A stretch of 64,000 nt of DNA. It comes from Hymenobacter mellowenesis. GTDB lineage: Bacteria > Bacteroidota > Bacteroidia > Cytophagales > Hymenobacteraceae. Shown here in pieces: positions 1 through 9,313 of this stretch; the first letter of the stretch is position 1, and every line of letters starts with the position of its first letter. Both the position numbers and the translations under genes were made by a program. The stretch covers positions 124,001-188,000 of the forward strand of contig NZ_JAUQSX010000012.1 of the NCBI RefSeq assembly GCF_030581005.1, read 5' to 3'. The notes under the pieces are model-generated. The model saw nothing but the letters and a program-made list of their open reading frames with translations, did not search any database and was not told the origin of the DNA.

Positions 1-159
1 CCCTGGTCGAGGTGATGGAGTAGCGGCATGGCGCAAAAGTAGCGAAGGCCCGCCCGGCACGGTGCCAGCGCCACGTTGGGCTGGGAATAAGCTTCACAGT
101 TTCAACATCTGAAAACCGGGACCTTTCGCCCAATTTTACGCCTGCTTCTTACTTCTTTG

Positions 160-1557
160 ATGCTGAAACGCCCTTCTTTTCTGCTCGGCGCGGCCTTGCT
201 GCTGGCTGGCACTGCCCACGCCCAGGTCACGCCGCCCGGTTCCACCACCCCCCCTACGCCCCCCAACGCCGCCTCGGCCCAGGAGCCGCTGCACCAGCCC
301 GCTGAGAAAGCCGGCAACTGGAGCCTGCACTTTCAACAGACGCTCATCGACCAGTGGCACAATAACCTGACCACGCCCTACACCGGCGACTACAGCCTCG
401 CCGACCGTGAATCGGCCAAGCTTTCGCTCACCAGCACGTTCTTCATCGGGCGGCGGCTGTGGAAGGGCGCAGCCGTGTACTTTAACCCCGAAGTGGCCGG
501 CGGCAGCGGCCTGAGCAGCGCGCGCGGCATCGCGGGCTTTCCCAACGGCGAAACTTTCCGCATCGGTGTGGCCGACCCGGTGCTGTACCTGGCCCGCCTC
601 TACGTGCGCCAGGTGTTTGCCATCGGCCCGGAAAACGATGTGGACGAGGACGACCTCAACCAGGTGGCCGGCCCCACGCCCCGCCGCTATTTTGCCGTCA
701 ACCTGGGCAAGTTCAGCGTGGCTGACTTTTTCGACCAGAACAGCTACTCGCACGACCCGCGCACCCAGTTTATGAACTGGAGCCTGATGAGCGCCGGCGC
801 CTGGGACTACGCCGCCAACACCCGCGGCTACACTGTGGGCGGCGTGCTGGAGTACATCACGCCCGGCTTCAGCGCCCGCTTTAGCTCCACGCTGCTGCCC
901 ACCTACGCCAACGGCCCGGAGCTGGACTACCGCTACGGCCGGGCCCACGCCGAAACCCTGGAACTCACCAAAACCTATCACCTGGGCGCGCACCAGGGCA
1001 CCGTGCGGGCGCTGGGCTTCCGCAACGTGGCGCCCATGGCCACCTACCGCAGCGCCGTGGCCCTGGGCTTGGCCACCGGCCAGCAGCCCGACGTGGAGCT
1101 GTTGCGCCGCGACGGCCACACCAAAGTGGGCTTCGGCCTGAACGCGGAGCAGGAAGTTGCCCCCAACGTGGGCCTCTTTGCCCGCGTGAGCTACAACGAC
1201 GGCCGCAACGAAACCTGGGCCTTCACCGAAATCGACCACAGCGCCAGCCTGGGCCTGGTGAGCACCGGCGCCCGCTGGCACCGGCCCGACGACCGCCTCG
1301 GCGCCGCCGTGGTGGCCAACGGCATCAGCGCCGAGCACCGGGCCTACCTGGCTGCGGGCGGCTACGGCTTCATTATCGGCGACGGGGCCCTGAACTACGG
1401 CCTGGAACAGATTGCTGAGGTGTACTACAGCATAAGCCTCTCGCACTACCACGCCGCCATCAGTCCCGATTATCAATTCATTATGAACCCGGCCTACAAC
1501 AAGGACCGCAGCGGGCCCGTGCACGTGGTGGCCATGCGCCTGCACGTGGAATTCTAA
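160..1557 (+). CDS. OprB-like carbohydrate porin
   Basis: This is probably an outer-membrane beta-barrel porin of the carbohydrate-selective OprB type. The 465-residue product opens with a clear signal peptide (basic MLKRPS, hydrophobic core, AHAQ cleavage region) and a proline-rich spacer. The mature part has features typical of the family: an early NWSLHFQQTLIDQW segment, RESAKLSLTSTFFIGRRLW strands, a NLGKFSVADFFDQNSYSHDP segment, and a C-terminal aromatic strand ending VEF. The ATG at 160 is preferred to the TTG one codon upstream. No neighbouring sugar-uptake genes are visible, so the substrate is unknown. The family call rests on recognised sequence style. Confidence 0.8.
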   Translation: MLKRPSFLLGAALLLAGTAHAQVTPPGSTTPPTPPNAASAQEPLHQPAEKAGNWSLHFQQTLIDQWHNNLTTPYTGDYSLADRESAKLSLTSTFFIGRRLWKGAAVYFNPEVAGGSGLSSARGIAGFPNGETFRIGVADPVLYLARLYVRQVFAIGPENDVDEDDLNQVAGPTPRRYFAVNLGKFSVADFFDQNSYSHDPRTQFMNWSLMSAGAWDYAANTRGYTVGGVLEYITPGFSARFSSTLLPTYANGPELDYRYGRAHAETLELTKTYHLGAHQGTVRALGFRNVAPMATYRSAVALGLATGQQPDVELLRRDGHTKVGFGLNAEQEVAPNVGLFARVSYNDGRNETWAFTEIDHSASLGLVSTGARWHRPDDRLGAAVVANGISAEHRAYLAAGGYGFIIGDGALNYGLEQIAEVYYSISLSHYHAAISPDYQFIMNPAYNKDRSGPVHVVAMRLHVEF

Positions 1558-1676
1558 AAAAGCGAAACGATTTTTTTAGGTAGAAAAGGAAAAGAATAAA
1601 TTCGGGCAACCGCCGTAACGTTTCTGGCATCAAGGGGTAATCGGGCTTACTCACTCACCCCTTTACCTTTTTTCGC

Positions 1677-2411
1677 ATGAAGAATTTCCGAATTACCTCG
1701 ATGTGCGCCAGCCTGGTGCTGCTGGCCGCGGGCGCGCTGTCGTCTTTCACCACTGCCACCACCCGGCCGCTGGCCGACCGCGAAACCCGCTCGGTGGGCG
1801 CATTCACCGAAATCAGCCTGGGCAACTCAGCGCACGTGATAGTGAAACAGGGCAGCCCCCAAAGCATGGCGTTGGAAGGCAGCAAAGAGGACTTGGCCGA
1901 TTTCGAAACCGACGTGCAGGGCGGCAAGCTGCGCCTAAACTTCCGTAACCAGGAGGGCAAGATGTTCAGTAACAAAAACCACGGCCCCGTGACGGTATAC
2001 GTGACCGTGCCCGTCCTGACGGCGCTGCGGGTGGGCGGCGCGGGCAAGCTCGAAATGAGCGGCCCCCTGCAGGCCGACGCCCTGACGCTGGCCTTGAGCG
2101 GCTCGGGCGACCTGGTGGTTCCCCAGCTTCAGGCCAAGCAGCTCGAAACGAGCGTATCCGGCTCGGGCGGGGTGATGGTGGGCGGCAGCTGCGCCAGCAA
2201 CGACATCCGCATCAGCGGTTCGGGCAAAGTGAAGGCCCACGACCTGAAAACCGAAACCAGCCGCGTCCGCATCAGTGGCTCGGGCGATGCCCACGTGTAC
2301 GCCAGCCGCACGGCCGAAGGGTCGATTTCCGGTTCGGGCAGCCTGTACGTGGCCGGGGGCGCGCAGCTCAGCAGCAACACCCGCGGCAGCGGCCGCGTGG
2401 TGAAGGAGTAG
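1677..2411 (+). CDS. DUF2807 (head GIN) secreted protein
   Basis: The 244-residue product has a signal peptide of about 27 residues followed by a DUF2807/GIN-type right-handed beta-helix. The evidence is the recurring pattern of G-S-G-S/D turns with alternating short strands (for example LSGSGDLVVPQL, VSGSGGVMVGG, ISGSGKVKAH, ISGSGDAHVYAS), a rung of about 20 residues. Early residues RSVGAFTEISLGNSAHVIVKQG match the usual start of the domain. These proteins are exported, common in Bacteroidota, and are sometimes called auto-transporter adhesin heads, but their role is not established. The gene stands alone, followed by a long palindrome. Confidence 0.85.
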   Translation: MKNFRITSMCASLVLLAAGALSSFTTATTRPLADRETRSVGAFTEISLGNSAHVIVKQGSPQSMALEGSKEDLADFETDVQGGKLRLNFRNQEGKMFSNKNHGPVTVYVTVPVLTALRVGGAGKLEMSGPLQADALTLALSGSGDLVVPQLQAKQLETSVSGSGGVMVGGSCASNDIRISGSGKVKAHDLKTETSRVRISGSGDAHVYASRTAEGSISGSGSLYVAGGAQLSSNTRGSGRVVKE

Positions 2412-2444
2412 GGGCCGTTAGGCCTTGGGCGGCTGTTGGAAATT

Positions 2445-2507
2445 AAACCGTCTGTCATCCTGGGCATTCTGCTTTAATCGCAGAATGCCCAGGATGACAG
2501 ACGGTTT
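2445..2507. repeat. Palindromic element, TCATCCTG family (A')
   Basis: Two 28-bp perfect inverted arms (2445-2472 and 2480-2507) surround a 7-base loop. The arms read towards the loop as TGTCATCCTGGGCATTCTGC after AAACCG. The same arm head, with one base different, recurs at 50188-50308. It lies between the DUF2807 gene and the FabH-like gene, with no ORF of its own. Without a long T run it is better read as a dispersed repeat than a plain terminator, although it could stop transcription. Confidence 0.9.
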
Positions 2508-2596
2508 TACGCTTAACGCTTAACTGAATACCGGCCTGTTGGTGTAAAATTCGGGCATATCCGGGGGCGGGGCCGACCGCCGCGGGCGCGGCGCCG

Positions 2597-2604
2597 TACC
2601 TTTG
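2597..2604 (+). promoter_or_regulatory. Bacteroidota -7 box TACCTTTG
   Basis: TACCTTTG matches the Bacteroidota -7 consensus TAnnTTTG and lies 44 bases before the GTG start at 2649. No good TTG -33 element is visible about 20 bases upstream, so the call rests on the -7 box and position. Confidence 0.45.
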
Positions 2605-2648
2605 CCCGGCCGCAAGGCGCGTTAGATTTCCCCACCCAACACCAGTCC

Positions 2649-3596
2649 GTGTACCTTCATCATGTGGCGTCCTACCTTCCGGAGGCCGTCGTAACCAACG
2701 CTCACTTCACCCGCCTCAACGGCCTGGCCAGCGAGTGGATAATTGAGCGAACCGGCATTCAGGAGCGCCGCAAAGCGGGCCCCGGCGAAAATGCCAACAC
2801 CATGGCCATTGCCGCCACCCGCGCGGCGTTTGCCGCCGCTCCCGCCTTTGCTTCGGATAGTGTCGACCTGATTGTGGCCGGAACCTACACGCCGCACGAC
2901 ACCATTTTCACGGCCGCGCACGCCGTGCAACGCGATTTGAACGTGAACGAGATTCCGACGGTGAGCATCTCGTCGGCCTGTTCGTCGCTGCTCAACGCGG
3001 TGGAAATCGTGGAAGGCTACTTTGCCATGGGCAAGGCCAGCCGCGCCGTGGTGGTGGTCACGGAGCATAACACGGCTTACAACAACGAGGAAGACACAAT
3101 GGCCGGCCACCTCTGGGGCGACGGCGCGGCCACGCTGCTCATCAGCAAGGAGCGCCTCAGCCCCGATGACCTGCACATCAGCGAAGTGCTGACCGGCGGG
3201 GCCGCGCCCGTGAGCAAGGCCGACGAGGCCGTGACGCTGAAGCCCGTGGAAAAAGGCATTGTGATGCCCTTTGGCCGCGATGTGTTTCAGCAGGCCTGCC
3301 TTTACATGGCCAAGGTGACGCAAACGCTGCTCGACAAGCACCACATTGCCACCGACGAGCTGACTTACCTCATCCCGCACCAGGCCAATCTGCGCATCTC
3401 GAAAAACGTGGTGAAGCAGCTCGGCCTCGACCCCGCCCGCGCCGTCAACAACATCGACCGCCTCGGCAACACCGGCTGCGCCGGCGCCGCCATCGGCCTG
3501 GCCGAGGTGTGGGATACGCTGAAAAGCGGCGACAAGGTGATTATTACGGTGTTTGGCGGCGGGTATTCCTACGGGGCCATGCTGTTGAATAAGTAA
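2649..3596 (+). CDS. 3-oxoacyl-ACP synthase III-like (FabH family)
   Basis: This is a 315-residue thiolase-fold ketoacyl synthase. It would condense an acyl-CoA with malonyl-ACP to start fatty acid or a related chain. The catalytic triad is visible: Cys111 in SISSACSSLLNAVEI, His244 in LIPHQANLRI and Asn274 in RLGNTGCAGAA. A GTG start gives MYLHHVASYLPE, the normal N-terminus for the fold, and no upstream ATG exists in frame. The gene stands away from plsX or acpP, so it may be a second FabH paralogue or a specialised enzyme rather than the housekeeping one. Confidence 0.85.
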   Translation: MYLHHVASYLPEAVVTNAHFTRLNGLASEWIIERTGIQERRKAGPGENANTMAIAATRAAFAAAPAFASDSVDLIVAGTYTPHDTIFTAAHAVQRDLNVNEIPTVSISSACSSLLNAVEIVEGYFAMGKASRAVVVVTEHNTAYNNEEDTMAGHLWGDGAATLLISKERLSPDDLHISEVLTGGAAPVSKADEAVTLKPVEKGIVMPFGRDVFQQACLYMAKVTQTLLDKHHIATDELTYLIPHQANLRISKNVVKQLGLDPARAVNNIDRLGNTGCAGAAIGLAEVWDTLKSGDKVIITVFGGGYSYGAMLLNK

Positions 3597-3597
3597 T

Positions 3598-3675
3598 GTA
3601 GCGTGGACTCTGCGAGTCCGCGCCTGCCCGATGTGGCTAACCAGATAATGCGCGGACTCGCAGAGTCCACGCTAC
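3598..3675. repeat. Twin-REP palindrome, GTAGCGTGGACT family (B)
   Basis: Perfect 25-bp inverted arms (3598-3622, 3651-3675) flank a 28-base spacer. Each arm begins with GTAG and is itself a hairpin (GGACT-CTGCG-AGTCC), so the element is two REP-like units facing each other. The first base is two positions after the FabH-like stop codon, and the last is ten bases before the arfB ATG. A near-identical copy lies at 51300-51372 and a relative at 46816-46881. Confidence 0.9.
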
Positions 3676-3684
3676 TTTCGCCCA

Positions 3685-4089
3685 ATGCTTCCTCCTGCCG
3701 CCGCCTTTCTGCCCGAAATCACCTTCCAGACCAGCCGGGCCAGCGGGCCGGGCGGGCAGAACGTGAACAAGGTTGAGTCGCGCGTGGAGCTGCGCTGGCA
3801 CCTGATGGATTCGCAGGTGCTGACGGAGCCACAGAAGATGCTGATAGGGGAGAAGCTGGGCAACCAGCTCACCGCCGATGGCCTGCTGCTGCTGGCCGCG
3901 CAGGAAGACCGGAGCCAGCTCCGCAATAAGGAAATTGTGCTGGCCCGCTTCCACGACTTGCTTTTGAAAAGCCTGCGCCGGCCCAAGCCCCGTAAGGCCA
4001 CCAAGCCCAGTAAGAGCGCCGTGCGCAAGCGCCTGGAAGGCAAGAAAATTCAGGGCGAGAAGAAGGCCAGCCGGCGCCGGCTGGAGTAG
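3685..4089 (+). CDS. arfB: Alternative ribosome-rescue factor ArfB (YaeJ-type)
   Basis: The 134-residue protein is a stop-codon-independent peptidyl-tRNA hydrolase that frees ribosomes stalled on truncated mRNA. The catalytic GGQ motif is at residues 23-25 in ASGPGGQNVNKVESRVELRW, as in release factors. There is no codon-recognition domain. The last 35 residues are a basic tail rich in Lys and Arg (KPRKATKPSKSAVRKR and onward), which in ArfB inserts into the empty mRNA channel. Length and layout fit ArfB rather than full RF1 or RF2. Confidence 0.93.
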   Translation: MLPPAAAFLPEITFQTSRASGPGGQNVNKVESRVELRWHLMDSQVLTEPQKMLIGEKLGNQLTADGLLLLAAQEDRSQLRNKEIVLARFHDLLLKSLRRPKPRKATKPSKSAVRKRLEGKKIQGEKKASRRRLE

Positions 4090-4198
4090 CCGATAAGCCC
4101 GCGTATTTGCGGGTTTTGACAGTGTGGCGGGCTGGTAGCCAACTGACGGCTTTCGTGGCGTTCCTTTGCCGAGCGCCTTCGTTTCGCGCACCCAACTC

Positions 4199-6718
4199 AT
4201 GTCTTGGTCGACCAACTTCCGCCGTTTTTGGTGGCTACTGCCCGCGGGCGCCGGGCTGGTAGGAATTCTGCTGCTGGCACTCGCCAAGGGGCACCCCCGG
4301 CGTCCCGCAGCCGCCTCAGTGCAGAAGCTGCCGCGCCCGAAGGCCGCGCCGCGCGTGCCCGGTGTCGTCAGCTCGCCCTTGGGCTCGGAAGAGCACATGG
4401 TGGTGATGGCCGATTTCAACGGGGACGGCCACCTCGACCTTGCCCATGCCAATGAGAATTACGGTGAGTTCAATTTCGACCCGCAGGGCACCGTGAGCGT
4501 GTGGTATGGCGACGGCCGCGGCGGGCTGCGCCACGGGCCGGTGCTGGACGACACGGATGTGGCGGTGCTGGCCACCCTCGACGCCGATGGCGACGGCGAT
4601 GCCGACCTGCTGGCCGGGGGCGATACCTTGCTGCTGTGGCGCAACGAAGGCCGGGGCAAGCTGGTGCCGCAGCCCGTTCCCATGTCCACCGATGTGGGCA
4701 GTGGCATCGATGACGTGGCGACCGGTGACCTCGACGCCGACGGCGACATCGACGTAGTGCTGGCCGGCGGGGCGCGGCTGGCGGTGGGGCTGAACGACGG
4801 GCGGGGCCATTGGCAATTCCAGGAAGTGGCCCAGAAGCACGGCTTCTACAACGAGCCCTACAAGCGCGTGGCCCTGGCCGATGTCGACGGTGACCACGAC
4901 CTGGACATCCTGTCGCCCGGCCGGCGGGGCAATATGCTGCTCAACGACGGCCGGGGCCGGTTTGGCCACGAGCAAATCCTGCCAGCCAGCAGCGGCTACA
5001 GCGTAGCCATTGGCGACCTCAACGGCGACGCCCGGCCCGACCTGGTGATGGAGCTGGGCGACATTGGCGAAGGCCAGTTGGGCGTGTTCCTGAACGACGG
5101 CCGCGGGCACTTTGGCACGCCGGCCCTGACGGACACGCTGGAGCAGGACGGCCAAAGCCAAGTGGCGCTGGGCGACGTGGACCACGACGGCGACTTGGAC
5201 CTGGTCATTGGCAACGGGGAAGTGGGGGTGCGCCTCAACCAGGGCCAGGGCAAGTTCGAGCCCCTCTACGGGGTGCCGACGCCGTCGTCGCACCTCCAGG
5301 AGCTGCATCTGGCGGACATCAACCACGATGGCCAGCTCGATATGCTGGTGCCGGACACGGGGCCGCTGTTCCATCCTCCGCGGCCACGCCGCGCCACTTT
5401 GGCCACCTTGCGCCCACCCACCGGCGAGGAGTGTTACGAAGCCCCCGACCAGCTGCCCACGGCCGTGGACGGCGGGCCGGCGCAGCTCGTGGCGGAAGCC
5501 GCCATGCAGGCCCGGCTCGTGCTGCCCGCCGGCTACAGTGTCACCTCGGCCTACCCGCCGTACCGGATGGAGCTTGTTATCGGCAAAAGTGGGGCGGTGG
5601 AGCACGTCTGGCTGGGCGGGCAGATTGCGCCCGCCGTCGATTCGGCCATGCTGGACACGCTGCGGCACCTGCGTTTTGCGCCCGGCCGGCTGCATGGACG
5701 GGTGGTGCGGGTGCGCCTGCCCCTGCAGCCCCGGCTGGCGGCGCAGGGCCCCCCGCGCACCTTGCTCGCCCCGGAGCCCGGCGAGGCGCCGATATACGCC
5801 CGCGTCGGGCGCATGCCCGCCCCCGTGGGCGGCGGACCCCTGGTGCCGTACCTACGCGAGCAGGCCCTGAATCAATTTATTCTGCCCGACGACGCACCCG
5901 TGCCTCCGCACGGCCGCGTGGTACTGGGCGCAGTGGTAGAAAAAAACGGGACCGTAACCAGCCGCCGCGGGCTGGCCGATGTGCGTTCGGACATTGACGA
6001 GACGCTGGTACCGGGCCTGGGCAACTGCTGGCCGGTGGTGCCCGGCCGCTTGCACAGCCGGCGGGTGCGGGTGGCCGTGCGGGTGCCCATCGAGCTCACC
6101 GGGCCGCACGCGCCCTTGCGGCAGTCCGAAGCCCAGCGCCTCGAAGACCAGACCCGGCAGCGGGGCTGGGCCCGCCGGCGCCCCGGCGAAACCGACGACC
6201 AGTTCATGCGCCGGGCGCTGCCCCTGACGCTGACCTCCGGCGGCCTGGGGGCCCACGCGTGGCGGCCCGGGGCGTATGGCAGGCAGCTGTTCATCGTTTC
6301 CAGCTCCAGCCAGGGCGACAACCAGCACGGTGAAGACCTGCTGGTGCTCGACCCCTACCGCCCCCATCTATACGCCCTGGGCGTGCTGCCGATACCGCCC
6401 CTGGACGACGCCATTTCCGTGGTCGACTTCTTTTTTGCCGACGTGAACCGCGACGGGCGCCCGGAACTGCTGGTCCTGAAACGGTGCGACCTGCGCGGCA
6501 CCCTGCTCACGCGCCACGGCCGCTCCACGTACTCCGGCTCCGAGCCGCGCTTCGCGACGGACGTTTTCTTCCTCGCCGGCACCAGCCGCACCGGCCGCCC
6601 GCGCTACCGCCCCGATACGGTCTATCGCCCTTACCTCGACGACCTGCCCACCGTGGCGGCCGTGCGGCGCGCTCTTACTCGGCACTGGATATGGGCCAGC
6701 CGGCGCAAATTGGAGTAG
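4199..6718 (+). CDS. FG-GAP/VCBS repeat protein fused to two TonB-C-like domains
   Basis: This 839-residue envelope protein starts with a membrane anchor or signal segment (FWWLLPAGAGLVGILLLAL). Residues from about 55 to 400 hold FG-GAP/VCBS repeats with calcium-loop signatures such as DFNGDGHLDLAHA, DADGDGDADLLAG, DVDGDHDLDIL and DINHDGQLDML. Two modules that resemble the C-terminal domain of Bacteroidota TonB energy transducers follow: one ending VRVRLPLQP and one with VVLGAVVEKNGTVTSRRGL and ending VRVAVRVPIEL. A last VCBS-like segment (FADVNRDGRPELLVLKR) closes the protein. The ATG at 4199 is preferred to a TTG 33 bases upstream. Function is unknown; the domain combination is unusual. Confidence 0.75.
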   Translation: MSWSTNFRRFWWLLPAGAGLVGILLLALAKGHPRRPAAASVQKLPRPKAAPRVPGVVSSPLGSEEHMVVMADFNGDGHLDLAHANENYGEFNFDPQGTVSVWYGDGRGGLRHGPVLDDTDVAVLATLDADGDGDADLLAGGDTLLLWRNEGRGKLVPQPVPMSTDVGSGIDDVATGDLDADGDIDVVLAGGARLAVGLNDGRGHWQFQEVAQKHGFYNEPYKRVALADVDGDHDLDILSPGRRGNMLLNDGRGRFGHEQILPASSGYSVAIGDLNGDARPDLVMELGDIGEGQLGVFLNDGRGHFGTPALTDTLEQDGQSQVALGDVDHDGDLDLVIGNGEVGVRLNQGQGKFEPLYGVPTPSSHLQELHLADINHDGQLDMLVPDTGPLFHPPRPRRATLATLRPPTGEECYEAPDQLPTAVDGGPAQLVAEAAMQARLVLPAGYSVTSAYPPYRMELVIGKSGAVEHVWLGGQIAPAVDSAMLDTLRHLRFAPGRLHGRVVRVRLPLQPRLAAQGPPRTLLAPEPGEAPIYARVGRMPAPVGGGPLVPYLREQALNQFILPDDAPVPPHGRVVLGAVVEKNGTVTSRRGLADVRSDIDETLVPGLGNCWPVVPGRLHSRRVRVAVRVPIELTGPHAPLRQSEAQRLEDQTRQRGWARRRPGETDDQFMRRALPLTLTSGGLGAHAWRPGAYGRQLFIVSSSSQGDNQHGEDLLVLDPYRPHLYALGVLPIPPLDDAISVVDFFFADVNRDGRPELLVLKRCDLRGTLLTRHGRSTYSGSEPRFATDVFFLAGTSRTGRPRYRPDTVYRPYLDDLPTVAAVRRALTRHWIWASRRKLE

Positions 6719-6818
6719 CAGCCGAAAGCTTCCGCCGCATGCGGCGGGTTATATAGGCACTGTACCCAAAGGGCCCGGCATCGGTAACGGTAGTGTAAGG
6801 CATGGGCGGCAACCCATA

Positions 6819-7532
6819 CTAGTTCAAATCCAGGCCGAACAGGACGCCGAACCAGAGCTTGTGCTGGTACACCCAGTGCGGCCCATCGGGGCCCAGCAGC
6901 TGGTCGAGGCCGGCGGCGAGGCCGATGTTGAAGGCCCGGGCGTCGTAGATGGCGGCCAGGCCGCCGTGTAGCACCACGCCTTCGTAGTCGGCCGCGGTGG
7001 GACGGGTGGCGGCCGTCACGTCATCGGTGATGAAGGTAGAACCCGCGCCCAAGAAGGCCCCGTAGCCCAGCCCCGTGGCCCGGATGTGCGGCGTGGCCCC
7101 AAACGGCGTGGTGCGCTTGGTGCGCAGCGAGTAAAAATCGAGCCGCCGGCCCACGTAAATGGCGGCGTTGAAATTGGTGTTGAGCTGCACCGGCACCCCG
7201 GCCTGCGGCGGCCGCACCTTGAAGGGAATGGTGAACACGTCGAGGTCGAGCCGGCGGCGCAGCAGCCACAGCCGCTGGGTGGGCTGCAGAGCGTAGCGGT
7301 AGGTGCGGGGCTGGCCGGGAGGTGCATCGGGCGTGAGCAGCAGGGTATCGGCCCGCTGCTGCACGTAGAGCGGCTGCCGCGCCGCCAGGGCCGCGAGGGT
7401 GTCGGTAGCCGGGCGGTGTACCACCCGGTAGTAGCCGTCGTCGAGCTGCGTCACGTTGCCCAGCACCGCGCAACCGCCCAGGGCCAGCGCGGCGGCGGGC
7501 AGCAGGAGCAGGAATGGGCGGTGCTGCGGCAT
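6819..7532 (-). CDS. Hypothetical lipoprotein
   Basis: This 237-residue product starts MPQHRPFLLLLPAAALALGGC, a lipoprotein signal with an LGGC lipobox. The body alternates short strands and turns, and the C-terminal half (YVGRRLDFYSL, GYGAFLGAGSTFI, HGGLAAIYDARAFNIGLAAG, LWFGVLFGLDLN) resembles a small outer-membrane beta-barrel. The start was chosen at the lipobox; an open frame upstream runs through a palindrome and towards mgtE and is not credible. No family was recognised. Confidence 0.7.
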   Translation of the reverse strand: MPQHRPFLLLLPAAALALGGCAVLGNVTQLDDGYYRVVHRPATDTLAALAARQPLYVQQRADTLLLTPDAPPGQPRTYRYALQPTQRLWLLRRRLDLDVFTIPFKVRPPQAGVPVQLNTNFNAAIYVGRRLDFYSLRTKRTTPFGATPHIRATGLGYGAFLGAGSTFITDDVTAATRPTAADYEGVVLHGGLAAIYDARAFNIGLAAGLDQLLGPDGPHWVYQHKLWFGVLFGLDLN

Positions 7533-7553
7533 GAGCGGGTGATGGCAGGTTGG

Positions 7554-7654
7554 TGTAGAGACGCATACTTGCGGCTCGCCATTGAACGGTGATGCCTGAA
7601 CGGGATGGACAAAGCGGTTCCGCGCGTTCAACGACGAGCTGTAAGTATGCGTCT

Positions 7655-7659
<5 letters not shown>
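7554..7659. repeat. Twin-REP palindrome, GTAGAGACGC family (C)
   Basis: Outer arms TGTAGAGACGCATACTT (7554-7570) and its exact complement (7643-7659) continue inward as imperfect arms through about 7589 and 7623. Both ends read GTAGAGACGC into the element. The right end overlaps the mgtE stop codon: the TAG at 7657-7655 on the minus strand is the GTAG foot. The related element at 53467-53572 shares the foot and the inner stretch GTTGAACG. Confidence 0.85.
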
Positions 7660-9031
<1,372 letters not shown>

Positions 9032-9093
9032 GAAAAAGAGGAGGGGGAGATGCTTCGCTAGGCAAGCGGGGTTGATGAAGGGAATAAGCGCCA

Positions 9094-9101
9094 CAAAAGT
9101 A
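9094..9101 (-). promoter_or_regulatory. Bacteroidota -7 box TACTTTTG for mgtE
   Basis: On the minus strand the sequence reads TACTTTTG, an exact TAnnTTTG match, 62 bases before the mgtE start. A -33 TTG is not evident. Confidence 0.4.
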
Positions 9102-9146
9102 GGGCGAAGCAGGCGGTAAATGGGTACCGTAGACCGATAAAAGAAC

Positions 9147-9243
9147 GTCATGCAGAGCGCAGCGAAGCATCTCGCGTGTGGTAGTAATCCAATCGCCAGG
9201 ATTAGTGGTGGCACGCAAGATGCTTCGCTGCTTTCTGCATGAC
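9147..9243. repeat. Palindromic element, TCATGC family (A)
   Basis: Imperfect arms of about 44 bp (9147-9190, 9199-9243) read GTCATGCAGAGCGCAGCGAAG into a GCATCTCGCGTG region and a short loop around AATCGCC. The interior, including the loop, is clearly homologous to the element at 11388-11478 in the opposite orientation, so this is a dispersed element and not an isolated hairpin. It separates mgtE from the cyanophycinase gene, which are divergent. Confidence 0.9.
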
Positions 9244-9313
9244 CGCCTTAATTGCGTCTCGATACGTAACAACCGCGCGGGCCGCCCCATCTTGCCGCCC
9301 CAACCCCGTGCTT

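Noticed and set aside
1..23. Short open frame ending in TAG at 21-23 that could be the C-terminus of an upstream gene
   Set aside because: Only seven codons are visible, too few to support a gene call.
136..1545. A 469-codon open frame on the minus strand opposite the porin gene
   Set aside because: Composition is Val/Gly/His/Ala-rich without motifs, as expected for the antisense of a GC-rich coding region; the plus strand has a signal peptide and porin features.
4316..5695. A 459-codon minus-strand frame within the FG-GAP fusion gene
   Set aside because: Antisense shadow; repeats of VAVVV and HVA mirror the Asp-rich calcium loops on the plus strand.
6801..6835. tRNA T-arm-like string GTTCAAATCC
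   Set aside because: No acceptor, D or anticodon arms fit around it; it encodes the last residues of a minus-strand lipoprotein.
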